Assembly (NCBI GenBank): GCA_021323265.1
Contig: JAJTCO010000033.1
Span: 23,930 to 87,929, forward strand
Direction of reading: 5' to 3'
Origin: Pseudoduganella sp.
Lineage (GTDB): Bacteria; Pseudomonadota; Gammaproteobacteria; Burkholderiales; Burkholderiaceae_D
DNA: 64,000 nt
Position 1 is the first letter of the stretch. The number at the start of each line of letters is the position of its first letter. A program made the translations under genes and the position numbers. A model generated the notes under the pieces. It ran no database searches. It was given only the letters and a program-made list of their open reading frames with translations, and was not told the DNA's origin. Of the stretch, positions 1 through 10,341 are shown one piece after another.

Positions 1-2
1 AC

Positions 3-338
3 GAAGATAGCGCCGTGGTGCTGGCCACCTTGCTGGCGCCGGAAACCCAGGTGGTGCATGCCGCCACCTATGAACAGGCGCAAACCCTGCTGGCGCAGGG
101 CGCGTTTGCGCTGCTGGTGATCGACCCCGACCTGCCGGACGGGGATGGCCACACCCTGATCCGCGCCATGCGCCAGCATGACCACCACATGCCGGTGCTG
201 CTGTACTCGGCCAGCCAGCCCATGCTGCACCACCAGGCGCACGCCTTCCTGCCCAAGCCGTGGACCTCGCCGCGCCAGCTGTGGCGCACCGTCTCGCACA
301 TGCTGGGGCTGGAGGCGATGGCCCAGGCGCGCAGTTAG
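3..338 (+). CDS. Response regulator receiver (REC) domain protein, 5' truncated by window edge
   Basis: Frame open to left edge ([11 protein letters not shown]...); [21 protein letters not shown]...MPVLLYSA...FLPKPW is REC-like (phospho-Asp region, S/T, K-P). Confidence 0.75.
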   Translation, partial: EDSAVVLATLLAPETQVVHAATYEQAQTLLAQGAFALLVIDPDLPDGDGHTLIRAMRQHDHHMPVLLYSASQPMLHHQAHAFLPKPWTSPRQLWRTVSHMLGLEAMAQARS

Positions 339-382
339 GACTTACGCTATGCTGTCGCTTTTATCACACCGGGAGTACTGGG

Positions 383-1489
<1,107 letters not shown>

Positions 1490-1501
1490 GCCTTGCTCAA
1501 G

Positions 1502-1527
1502 CATGTCGGACCCCTGGGTCCGACATG
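1502..1527. repeat. Perfect 12-bp inverted repeat (CATGTCGGACCC-CT-GGGTCCGACATG) downstream of frmA
   Basis: Read directly; arms perfectly complementary with 2-nt spacer; no immediately adjacent T-tract. Confidence 0.85.
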
Positions 1528-1636
1528 GCCTTGCCGGATTTTTGCAGCCTGCCCGGCAAATTTTCCCGTTCATCGCAAACCGCGCGCCATCCCGGCCGCG
1601 CGGCGCTACAGTGCTTCCTGCCCCTGTCCGCACACA

Positions 1637-1684
1637 TCTAGACAAAAAGTTCTAGACATAAAGATCTAGATCATTTAATCTAGA
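1637..1684. promoter_or_regulatory. Four TCTAGA hexamers at exact 14-bp period (1637, 1651, 1665, 1679), candidate tandem operator
   Basis: Read directly: TCTAGACAAAAAGT TCTAGACATAAAGA TCTAGATCATTTAA TCTAGA, ending about 33 nt before the M56 peptidase start. Confidence 0.6.
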
Positions 1685-1716
1685 TTGCAAGGACACCACC
1701 ACCGGAGCCGCCCGCC

Positions 1717-3852
1717 ATGAGCCATCTGCTGAACGCCGTCATCCCCGCCCTGGGCTGGTCCCTGCTGCACTTCCTGTGGCAGGGCCTGCTGATCGGCTGC
1801 GTGGCGGCGCTCGGCCTGCACGCCTTGCGCAACGCCCGTCCGCAGGCGCGCTACCTGCTTGCCTGCGGCGCCTTGCTGCTGTGCGCGGCGCTCCCGCTGG
1901 CCAACTTCGGCTGGCGCCTGGCCGACGCGGCCGACACCGGCCACGTGCTGCCGGCGCCGCTGGAAGCGGGCGCCATCGCCGCCATTCCCGGCGCCGCCGA
2001 CGGCCAGGGCATGGAAACGGTCCTGCTCGACGTGGACGCCATGGCGTCCTGGGAATACCTGCTGCGCGCCCAGCTGCCCTGGCTGGTGCTGCTGTGGGCC
2101 GCCGGCGCCGCCCTGATGACCCTGCGCCTCTCGCTGGGCCTGCAGTGGGTGCGCCGCCGCACCCTGGCCGCCCATTACCACGCCGACCCCGCCTGGCAGG
2201 CGCGCGTCACGGCGCTGGCGCGGCGCATGGGCATTGCCCGTGCCGTGCGCCTGGGCGTGGCGCACGAGGCGCTGGACGGGCCGATCACGGCCGGCATCCT
2301 GCGCCCCGTCGTGCTGCTGCCCGCCTCGCTGCTGAGCGGCTTGCCGCCGGACCTGCTGGAAGCGCTGCTGGCCCATGAGCTGGCGCACGTGCGCCGCCAC
2401 GACTACCTGGTCAACCTGGTCCAGAGCGGCATCGAGATTTTCCTGTTCTACCACCCGAGCGTGTGGCTGCTGTCGCAGCACATCCGGCGTGAGCGCGAAC
2501 AGATTGCAGATGACTTGGCCGCAAGCACGCTGGGCGAACCGCGGCGCCTCGCACTTGCACTTTCCGAGCTGGACAAGTTCCAGTTCACCACTACCCACTT
2601 TGCTGCCCCCGCGGCACACGGAGGAGACCTCATGTCCCGAATCAAACGCCTGATCCGCCCCGCTACGCAACCCCTGAGCTGGAAAATGGCGACCCCCTTG
2701 CTCGGCATTTTTGCCGCCTGCGCCGCGCTGTATGCCCACGCGATGCCGCAAGCGGTGACCCTTCCGGCCGCCAGCGTCGCTGCCGCACCAGCGGCGCTGG
2801 CCGCGCCGGACCTGGCACCCGCCCCGCAGCCTGCGCCGGCCGCCGACCCTGCCGACGCCGCCGACGCGGATGCTGCGCCAGTGCCGCCGGCCCCGCCGGC
2901 CCCGCCCGCGCCGCCCATGAGCGCCAAGGCGGCGCGCCTGGCGCATGCCGCGCCACCGGCGCCGCCCGCCGTCCCGGCAGTGGCGGCACCACCGGCGCCG
3001 GCGGCGCCGGCCGCCCCGGCAGCCTTGCCGGCGCCACCCAAGCCGCCCAAGCCGCCCAGGGAGCTGCGCGGCAGCCACATCTACCTCGATGAGGGCAACC
3101 GCACCACCTACGCCATCGTGCGCGAAGGGCAGGAGCCGATGCGCGTCATGGGCCGCCACGCCGATCTGGCCGCCACGCTGGAGGCGAAGCTGAAGACGTC
3201 GGTCAAGGGCGACTATGTCGTTGCGCAGAAGGATGGCAAGGCTTACCTGATCCAGGACCCGGCGCTGCTGGCGAAGATCCAGGCCGCCTGGCAGCCGGCC
3301 GAGGCGCACGGCAAGAAGCTGGAAGAGCAGGGCAAGCTGATGGACGTGCACAGCAAGGAAGTGGACGCGCTGGGCGCGCGCATCGAGAAGGAAGTGGAAG
3401 CGGCCATGGGCAGCAAGGAGCAGCAGCGCGCCCTGCGCGACAGCGAGCGCGCCATCGAGCGCAAGATGGAAGCGGCAGCGCGCCAGCAGGAGCGCATCGG
3501 CCGCGCCATGGAGAAGGTTGCGCGCAAGATGGCGCACGCCGACGAGGCCACGCGCGCCCAGCTCGAACGCGACATGGACCAGCTGCGCGGGCAGATGGAG
3601 CCGCTGAGCGTGGAAATGGCGCGCCAGGGCAGCGAGATCGCCGCCCGCCACGCCGCGCTGGCGGCGCGCCAGGCGCCGATGGCCGCCATGCATGCGCGCA
3701 TCGCCGAAGCGTCCAAGCCGCTGCATGAGCTGGGCCGCAAGATGGGCGAGCTGGGCCGCGAACAGGGCCGCCTGTCGCGCGAAGCCGACCGCGCCGCGCG
3801 CCGGCTGATCGAGGAAGCCATCAACAACGGCAGCGCCAAGCCGGTGCTGTAA
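1717..3852 (+). CDS. M56 family (BlaR1/MecR1-like) membrane metallopeptidase with Pro/Ala-rich and coiled-coil C-terminal region
   Basis: N-terminal TM segments; zinc protease motif EALLAHELAHVRRHDYLVN; RREREQIADDLA; long Pro-rich linker then Lys/Glu-rich coiled coil. Confidence 0.88.
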   Translation: MSHLLNAVIPALGWSLLHFLWQGLLIGCVAALGLHALRNARPQARYLLACGALLLCAALPLANFGWRLADAADTGHVLPAPLEAGAIAAIPGAADGQGMETVLLDVDAMASWEYLLRAQLPWLVLLWAAGAALMTLRLSLGLQWVRRRTLAAHYHADPAWQARVTALARRMGIARAVRLGVAHEALDGPITAGILRPVVLLPASLLSGLPPDLLEALLAHELAHVRRHDYLVNLVQSGIEIFLFYHPSVWLLSQHIRREREQIADDLAASTLGEPRRLALALSELDKFQFTTTHFAAPAAHGGDLMSRIKRLIRPATQPLSWKMATPLLGIFAACAALYAHAMPQAVTLPAASVAAAPAALAAPDLAPAPQPAPAADPADAADADAAPVPPAPPAPPAPPMSAKAARLAHAAPPAPPAVPAVAAPPAPAAPAAPAALPAPPKPPKPPRELRGSHIYLDEGNRTTYAIVREGQEPMRVMGRHADLAATLEAKLKTSVKGDYVVAQKDGKAYLIQDPALLAKIQAAWQPAEAHGKKLEEQGKLMDVHSKEVDALGARIEKEVEAAMGSKEQQRALRDSERAIERKMEAAARQQERIGRAMEKVARKMAHADEATRAQLERDMDQLRGQMEPLSVEMARQGSEIAARHAALAARQAPMAAMHARIAEASKPLHELGRKMGELGREQGRLSREADRAARRLIEEAINNGSAKPVL

Positions 3853-3855
3853 GCG

Positions 3856-6800
3856 TCAGGCGCGGGCCCGCCGCACCGGTTGCAGCAGCGCTTCGAACTG
3901 CGCGACCGGGAGCGGCGGCCCGTACAGGTAGCCCTGGAAGGCGCGGCAGCCCTGGCGCGCCAGGTAGCGCTGCTGCTCGACCGATTCCACCCCTTCCGCA
4001 ATGGCCGACAGCCCCATGCTGTCGGCCAGCGTGAGGATGGTCTTGGTGATGGCCGCATCGTCGGGGTTGTGCACGATGTCGCGCACGAAGGAGCGGTCGA
4101 TCTTCAGCTGGTACAGCGGCAGCCGCTTGAGGTAAGCGAGCGAGGAATAGCCGGTGCCGAAGTCGTCCAGCGAAATGCCGATGCCGGCCGCCTGCAGCGC
4201 CGCCATCTTGGCGATCGAGCTTTCCACGTCGTCCAGCAGCAAGCCCTCGGTCAGCTCCAGTTTCAGGCGGCGCGGCGAGGCGCCGCTGCGCGCCAGCATT
4301 CCCATCACCTGCTCCACGAAATCGACCTGGTGGAACTGGCGCGGGCTGACGTTGACGGCCAGTTCCAGCGTGGCGGTGCGCGGGGCTGCGGCCCAGGCCA
4401 CCAGCTGGGCGCAGGCCTGCTCCAGCACCCAGGCCCCCAGCGGCAGGATCAGGCCCGACGCTTCGGCGGCCGGGATGAACTGCAGCGGCGGCACCAGGCC
4501 GCGCGTGGGATGCTGCCAGCGCAGCAGCGCTTCGGCGCCGGTGATGCGGCCTTCGCTGTCGACCTGCGGCTGGTAGTGCAGCAGGAACTGTTGCAGCGAC
4601 AGCCCGTGGCGCAGGTCCGCGTCCAGCGCGGCGCGCGCGCTGACCACGGTCTGCATGGCCGGGTCGAAGAAGCACATGGTGTTGCGGCCGGCCGCCTTGG
4701 CCTGGTACATCGCCAGGTCGGTCTGTTTCAGCAGGTCCTCCACGCTTTCCTGTTCGCCGCGAAATACCGTGACGCCCACGCTGGAGGTGCAGCTATGCTG
4801 GTGCGAGGCCAGGGCATAGGGCTCGTTCTGGCGCGCCAGCAGCTTGGCGCCGATGGCGCGCGCCTGCTCGGCGGCGACGTCGGCATCGTCGGCCAGGTTT
4901 TCCAGCATGATCACGAATTCGTCGCCGCCCAGGCGCGCCACGGTGTCGCTGTCGCGCACGCAGCCGACGAAGCGGCGCGCGGCCTGTTGCAGCAGCATGT
5001 CGCCGAAGTTGTGGCCCAGCGTGTCGTTCAGGTCCTTGAAGTTGTCCAGGTCGATGAACAGCAGCGCGCCGCACTGGCCGGTGCGCGCGCTCGACGCCAG
5101 CGCATGCTGCAGGCGGTCCATCAGGCAGCGCCGGTTGGGCAGCTGGGTCAGGAAGTCGAACAGGGCCAGGTTGCGGATCTCCTGTTCCGAGGCCTTGCGT
5201 TCGGTGATGTCGGTCAGGGCGCATACGTGGTGCGTGATCTCGCCGGCCGCGTTGCGCACGGCCGTCACCACCAGCCAGCAGGGGAAGCGCCCGGCGCCCT
5301 TGCGCAGCTGCCAGACCTCGCCCTGCCAGGCGCCGTGCGCCGCCACGCCTTCCCAGATGCGCTGCTGCATGGCCGGCTCGTCGCATACCTGCAGCTCGCG
5401 GTCCAGGGCGTCGCGTTCGGAATAGCCCGTGATGTCGGTATAGGCGCGGTTGACGCGCAGGATGATGTGGTCGGCGTCGGTGATGGCCATGCCTTCCAGC
5501 GACTCGAAGGCGGTGGCCGCCACGCGCAGGTCGGCATCGGCCTTCTGCTTTTCGCGCAGGTAGAGCGCGGTGGCGGTGGCGGCGGTCACCAGCATGGCGC
5601 CGGCCAGTTCGATCACGAGGAACAGCCAGAAGCGGCGCGTGCCCTGGTGCTGCAGCGCGGGCAGCGGACGCGGCACGGTCACCGACAGCGCGCCGCCGGA
5701 CAGGGCGCGCGTGGCCAGCACGCTGGGCATGGCGGCGCCGGCGATGCGCACCACGGCCGGCATGGCGCCGTCCCAGGGTTCGAGCGTGATGCTGTCGAAG
5801 CGCTCGCGCCCGTAGCGCTGGCGGCGCTGCTGGAATTCCAGTGCCTGCGCGGCGGCCGTCGGCAGCGCCTTGTGGCGCAGCTGCGGGTCGGCGGCGTGGA
5901 TGATCACGCCGCTGGCGTCGGCGATCCAGGCCTGGGACGTGCCGGCCATGGAGGCCAGGGCGATGGCGTCAAGCTTGACCACGGCCACGCCATGGAACTG
6001 CGCGCCGCTACGTACCGCCTGGGCGTAGTACAGCGCGCCGGTCCTGCCGTCGCGGCTCACGCCGTACTGCGCGCCTTTGCCTGCGGCGCGCGCCTGCATG
6101 AAGTAGTCGCGGTCGGCGAAGTTGCGGCCGACGTAGAACGCCGCTTCCGCCAGGTTGCTGGTGGCGATGCAGGTACCGGCCGCGTCCAGGACGAACATGC
6201 CGTCCACCCTGAGTTCGCGCGCGGTTTGTGCCAGCTGTTCGTTCGATGCGGCGTCGCCCTTGCCATGCAGGACCGTGCTGCGGATGCCGGCGTCGCGCGC
6301 CAGCATCAGCGCGAAGCCGCGCAGGCGCTCCTGCCGCTCATCGATGGTGCCGGCCACGCTGGCCGCCTGTTCCTGCGCCAGCTGCAGTTCCCGTTGCACG
6401 ATTTCGTCGGCCATGCGGTCCTGGATATAGCCGGCGCCGAGCCAGGCGATGACGCTCCAGCCCAGCACCAGCATGGCGATCAGGCGGTAGGTACGCTCGA
6501 AGGAGAACAGGCGGCGCTTGCCGACGTAGGTGGCGACGATGGTGACCACGATCAGCAGGCTGGTAAACACCAAGACCGAGGCGGCCAGCACGGTAGGGCT
6601 GATGTGGGCGCCCGCGGCGGCGCCGGCGCCGCCTGCGCCGCGCACGAAGTAGGCGGCCGCCATTGCCGTGTAGTGCATGCCCGCCACCGCCAGCCCCATC
6701 ACGCAGGAGCTCCACAGCGGCGAGGCGGGCCGCCAGCGGCCCTGCAGGCGGCCCAGGCGGAACTTGAGCCACAGCGCCAGCGTGGCCAGCACCACGGCCA

Positions 6801-7293
6801 CCACGATCGACAGCAGGAACAGGCGCAGGTCGTACTGGATCATGCCGTCGAACTGCATGGCCGCCATGCCGGTGTAGTGCATGGCGCCGATGCCCGCTCC
6901 CAGCAGCGTGCCGGCCAGCCACAGGCGGCGCGGGCTGGGCGCGCCCTGGCTGATTACGTGCAAGGCGAGGGCGCTGGCCAGCATGCCGGGCACGGTGGAG
7001 AGCAGGGTAAGGCCGGTGCCGTAACCGGTGGCGCAGGGCAGGGCAAAGGCCAGCATGCCGACGAAGTGCATGGCCCAGATGCCCAGCCCCAGGCACAAGC
7101 CGCCCGCCGCCAGCCAGGCGCCGCGCCGCGCCGCGGTGGCGGCCGTGGGCAGCAGCTGCGCCACCAGTAGCGCGGCATAGGCGGCGAAGATGGCCACTGC
7201 CACGGACAGGCTGACCAGGAGCGGGTTGTAATGGCCCTGGTAGAGCAGGCTGCTGTCAGGCGCGCCCAGAACGAGAATCAGGTAGTCGAACAT
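3856..7293 (-). CDS. MHYT sensor - extracellular sensor (dCache-like) - PAS - GGDEF - EAL membrane protein
   Basis: Repeated MHFVGM/MHYTGM/MHYTAM in N-terminal TM bundle; PAS region; RLGGDEFVIML; EALLRWQHP...DDFGTGYSSL EAL motifs. Confidence 0.93.
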   Translation of the reverse strand: MFDYLILVLGAPDSSLLYQGHYNPLLVSLSVAVAIFAAYAALLVAQLLPTAATAARRGAWLAAGGLCLGLGIWAMHFVGMLAFALPCATGYGTGLTLLSTVPGMLASALALHVISQGAPSPRRLWLAGTLLGAGIGAMHYTGMAAMQFDGMIQYDLRLFLLSIVVAVVLATLALWLKFRLGRLQGRWRPASPLWSSCVMGLAVAGMHYTAMAAAYFVRGAGGAGAAAGAHISPTVLAASVLVFTSLLIVVTIVATYVGKRRLFSFERTYRLIAMLVLGWSVIAWLGAGYIQDRMADEIVQRELQLAQEQAASVAGTIDERQERLRGFALMLARDAGIRSTVLHGKGDAASNEQLAQTARELRVDGMFVLDAAGTCIATSNLAEAAFYVGRNFADRDYFMQARAAGKGAQYGVSRDGRTGALYYAQAVRSGAQFHGVAVVKLDAIALASMAGTSQAWIADASGVIIHAADPQLRHKALPTAAAQALEFQQRRQRYGRERFDSITLEPWDGAMPAVVRIAGAAMPSVLATRALSGGALSVTVPRPLPALQHQGTRRFWLFLVIELAGAMLVTAATATALYLREKQKADADLRVAATAFESLEGMAITDADHIILRVNRAYTDITGYSERDALDRELQVCDEPAMQQRIWEGVAAHGAWQGEVWQLRKGAGRFPCWLVVTAVRNAAGEITHHVCALTDITERKASEQEIRNLALFDFLTQLPNRRCLMDRLQHALASSARTGQCGALLFIDLDNFKDLNDTLGHNFGDMLLQQAARRFVGCVRDSDTVARLGGDEFVIMLENLADDADVAAEQARAIGAKLLARQNEPYALASHQHSCTSSVGVTVFRGEQESVEDLLKQTDLAMYQAKAAGRNTMCFFDPAMQTVVSARAALDADLRHGLSLQQFLLHYQPQVDSEGRITGAEALLRWQHPTRGLVPPLQFIPAAEASGLILPLGAWVLEQACAQLVAWAAAPRTATLELAVNVSPRQFHQVDFVEQVMGMLARSGASPRRLKLELTEGLLLDDVESSIAKMAALQAAGIGISLDDFGTGYSSLAYLKRLPLYQLKIDRSFVRDIVHNPDDAAITKTILTLADSMGLSAIAEGVESVEQQRYLARQGCRAFQGYLYGPPLPVAQFEALLQPVRRARA

Positions 7294-7466
7294 TGCAACC
7301 CTTATGGTGAGTTATTGCAAATGCGGACAGCGCGATTCTTCAATTTAGCAGAATTGTTACGGCTTACATATTGACTACTTAATCGCTAGAGACATTGCCG
7401 CCACAACGCCGGCAAGGTGCAGCGATCCATGCCATACTGGCGCGATCGTTCACTGCCCGACTGTTC

Positions 7467-7988
7467 ATGCATATCCGTCGCCTTGCGCCGTCCGACGCCG
7501 AAGCCTTCCAGTCCTTGCGCCTGGAAGGCTTGCGCGAAGCGCCTGCGGCCTTCACCGCCAGCTTTGAAGAGGAATCCGCCTTGCCGCTCAGCGAGATCGA
7601 GCGGCGCCTGCTGCCCGTGCCGGGGCGCCATTGCTTTGGCGCATTCGACGGCGCGGCCCTGGTGGCCACCGCGCGCGTTGAGCGCGACAGCAGCGCCAAG
7701 CAGAGCCACCGCGCCCATATCCGCGGCGTGTACGTGGCGCTGTCCCACCGCGGCCAGGGCGTGGCGCGCCGGCTGCTGGCGCACTGCCTGCAATGCGCGG
7801 CGTCCTTGCATGGCGTCAGCCACGTCAACCTGGCCGTCACGGCCGGCAACGCGCCGGCGCAAAGGCTGTACGAATCGATGGGGTTCAAGGCCTGGGGCTG
7901 CGAGCCGGCGGCGCTGGTGGTGGGCGGCGTGCTGTACGACGAGATCCCGATGAGCATGCAACTGGCGCCGGCGCGTGCCGGCGCCTGA
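7467..7988 (+). CDS. GNAT family N-acetyltransferase
   Basis: MHIRRLAPSDAEAFQSLRLEGLREAP...IRGVYVALSHRGQGVARRLLAHCL...VNLAVTAGNAPAQRLYESMGF. Confidence 0.9.
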   Translation: MHIRRLAPSDAEAFQSLRLEGLREAPAAFTASFEEESALPLSEIERRLLPVPGRHCFGAFDGAALVATARVERDSSAKQSHRAHIRGVYVALSHRGQGVARRLLAHCLQCAASLHGVSHVNLAVTAGNAPAQRLYESMGFKAWGCEPAALVVGGVLYDEIPMSMQLAPARAGA

Positions 7989-8009
7989 CGGGCGCGTGCC
8001 CGCCCGGGC

Positions 8010-10316
8010 TTACAGGCGTTCCAGCTTGGCCACCGACATGTCCAGCACCTTGATGCCGGCGCTGCCGAAGTTGATCTGCGCGCGGCAGTTGCTGCCGCTG
8101 CCTTCCAGGTTGATGATGACGCCTTCGCCGAACTTGGCGTGTGCCACCGATTCGCCGATGCGCCAGCCGCCGGAGGCGCCGGAGCGTTCGTTCATGCGCG
8201 CGGCCAGCCGGTTGTCGGCGCTGGGCACCGACGGCATCTCGTCCCAGGCCGACTTGCGCGAACCGGTACTGAACCAGTTGTTCTGCACGCGCGCCGTCAG
8301 CCACTTGAGCGACTCTTCCGGCAGCTCGTCGAAGAAGCGCGACTTCATGTTGTAGCGCGTCTGGCCGTGCAGCATGCGCGTCTGGCAGAAGGACATGTAC
8401 AGGCGCTTGCGCGCGCGCGTGATCGCCACGTACATCAGGCGCCGTTCTTCTTCCACCCCGCCGTCTTCCTTCGCGCTGCTTTCGTGCGGGAACAGGCCTT
8501 CCTCCAGGCCGGTGATGAAGACGTTGTCGAATTCCAGGCCCTTGGCCGAGTGCACCGTCATCAGCTGCAGCGCCTGCTGGCCTTCCTGCGCCTGGTTGTC
8601 GCCCGCTTCCAGCGACGCGTGCGCCAGGAAGGCCGACAGCGGCGACATCACGGTGGCCAGCGGCGCGTCGGCGTCGATGATCTCCACGCCGTCGGCCACC
8701 AGCACCTGCGCGCCCGCCGTGGCGGAGGCCTGCGGGCCGAGGTGGGCCGGGGCGCCCTGGCCGAAGCCTTCTTCCGACACGAACTGGGTGGCCGCGCTGA
8801 CCATCTGCTCCAGGTTTTCCACCCGGTCGGCGCCTTCCTTCTCGTTCTGGTAATGCTGCAGCAGGCCCGACGCGTCCAGCGTAACGCGCACCAGTTCCGG
8901 CAGCGCCAGTTGCTGCGTCTCGAAACGCACGCCTTCCACCAGCTTGGTGAAGCCGGCCAGGGCGTTGCCCGCCTTGCCCACCATGTAGGGCACGGCCGCG
9001 TACAGCGAGCAGCCGTAGCTGGCCGCCGCATTCTGCAACTGCTCGATGGAGCGCGCGCCGATGCCGCGCGCCGGGAAGTTCACCACGCGCAGGAAGGCCG
9101 AATCGTTGTGCGGGTTGTCCATCAGCTGCAGGTAGGCGATGGCGTGCTTGACTTCGGCGCGCTGGAAGTAGCGCAGGCCGCCGTACACGTGGTACGGAAT
9201 GCCGGCCGAGAACAAGCCGTGCTCGATCACGCGCGACTGCGCGTTGGAGCGGTACAGGATGGCGATCTCGGAACGCGAAATACCCTCGGCGATCAGGTTC
9301 TTCGATTCCTCGATGATCCACTGCGCTTCCTGCAGGTCCGAGCTGGCCTCGTACACGCGCACCGGCTCGCCGTGGCCGGCGTCGGTGCGCAGGTTCTTGC
9401 CGAGGCGGCGGCTGTTGTTGGCAATGAGGGTGTTGGCCGCGTCCAGGATGTGGCCGTGCGAGCGGTAGTTCTGTTCCAGCTTGATCAGGTTCCTGACCTG
9501 GAACTCGCTTTCGAAGGCCTGCATATTGCCCACGTTGGCGCCGCGGAAGGCGTAGATGCTCTGGTCGTCGTCGCCCACGGCGAACAGCGCGCCGCCGTGC
9601 GGCGTGCCGTGGCCGGCCATCAGCTTGAGCCAGGCGTACTGCAGGTTGTTGGTATCCTGGAACTCGTCGACCAGGATGTGGCGGAAGCGCTGCTGGTAGT
9701 GCTGGCGCAGCGGTTCATTGCGCGTCAACAGCTCATAGGTGCGCAGCAGCAGTTCGGCGAAATCCACCACGCCTTCGCGCTGGCACTGGTCGTCGTACAG
9801 CTGGTACAGCTCGACCATCTTGCGCTCCAGCGCGTCATAGGCCTCCACCTGCGAAGCGCGCAATCCCTGGTCCTTGTGGTTGTTGATGAAGTACATCACC
9901 GACTTCGGCGGGAACTTCTCGTCGTCGATATTGTTCGCCTTGAGCAGGCGCTTGATCAGCGACAGCTGGTCCTGCGAATCGAGGATCTGGAAGGTCTGCG
10001 GCAGCGCCGCGTCACGGTAGTGGGTGCGCAGCAGGCGGTTGCACAGGCCGTGGAAGGTGCCGACCCACATGCCGCGTGTGTTGATCGGCAACATGGCACC
10101 CAGGCGGGTCAGCATTTCCTTGGCCGCCTTGTTGGTGAAGGTCACCGCCAGCACGCCGGCCGGCGACACCTGGCCGGTCTGGATCAGCCACGCGATGCGG
10201 GTGGTCAGCACGCGCGTCTTGCCCGATCCGGCGCCGGCCAGGATCAGGGCGTTTTGCGGTGGCAGGGTGACTGCGGCGAGTTGTTCGGGATTGAGGTTGT
10301 GGAGGAGATTCTGCAT
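8010..10316 (-). CDS. uvrD: UvrD/Rep family DNA helicase II
   Basis: LNPEQLAAVTLPPQNALILAGAGSGKTRVLTTRIAWLI; VDEFQDTN; GDDDQSIYAFRGA; LEQNYRS; LMTVHSAKGLEFDNVFITGLEEGLFPH. Confidence 0.96.
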   Translation of the reverse strand: MQNLLHNLNPEQLAAVTLPPQNALILAGAGSGKTRVLTTRIAWLIQTGQVSPAGVLAVTFTNKAAKEMLTRLGAMLPINTRGMWVGTFHGLCNRLLRTHYRDAALPQTFQILDSQDQLSLIKRLLKANNIDDEKFPPKSVMYFINNHKDQGLRASQVEAYDALERKMVELYQLYDDQCQREGVVDFAELLLRTYELLTRNEPLRQHYQQRFRHILVDEFQDTNNLQYAWLKLMAGHGTPHGGALFAVGDDDQSIYAFRGANVGNMQAFESEFQVRNLIKLEQNYRSHGHILDAANTLIANNSRRLGKNLRTDAGHGEPVRVYEASSDLQEAQWIIEESKNLIAEGISRSEIAILYRSNAQSRVIEHGLFSAGIPYHVYGGLRYFQRAEVKHAIAYLQLMDNPHNDSAFLRVVNFPARGIGARSIEQLQNAAASYGCSLYAAVPYMVGKAGNALAGFTKLVEGVRFETQQLALPELVRVTLDASGLLQHYQNEKEGADRVENLEQMVSAATQFVSEEGFGQGAPAHLGPQASATAGAQVLVADGVEIIDADAPLATVMSPLSAFLAHASLEAGDNQAQEGQQALQLMTVHSAKGLEFDNVFITGLEEGLFPHESSAKEDGGVEEERRLMYVAITRARKRLYMSFCQTRMLHGQTRYNMKSRFFDELPEESLKWLTARVQNNWFSTGSRKSAWDEMPSVPSADNRLAARMNERSGASGGWRIGESVAHAKFGEGVIINLEGSGSNCRAQINFGSAGIKVLDMSVAKLERL

Positions 10317-10341
10317 CCCGCCATTATACCCGCCGGGCCGC

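Noticed and set aside
2870-3060. CCGCCGGCCCCGCC-type repetitive DNA in the M56 gene
   Set aside because: Explained by the Pro/Ala-rich linker of the protein.
3880-7170. 1096-aa plus-strand ORF opposite the MHYT-GGDEF-EAL gene
   Set aside because: Antisense open frame typical of high-GC DNA; composition (Arg/His/Gln/Ala-rich) is non-protein-like and the minus strand encodes clear domains.
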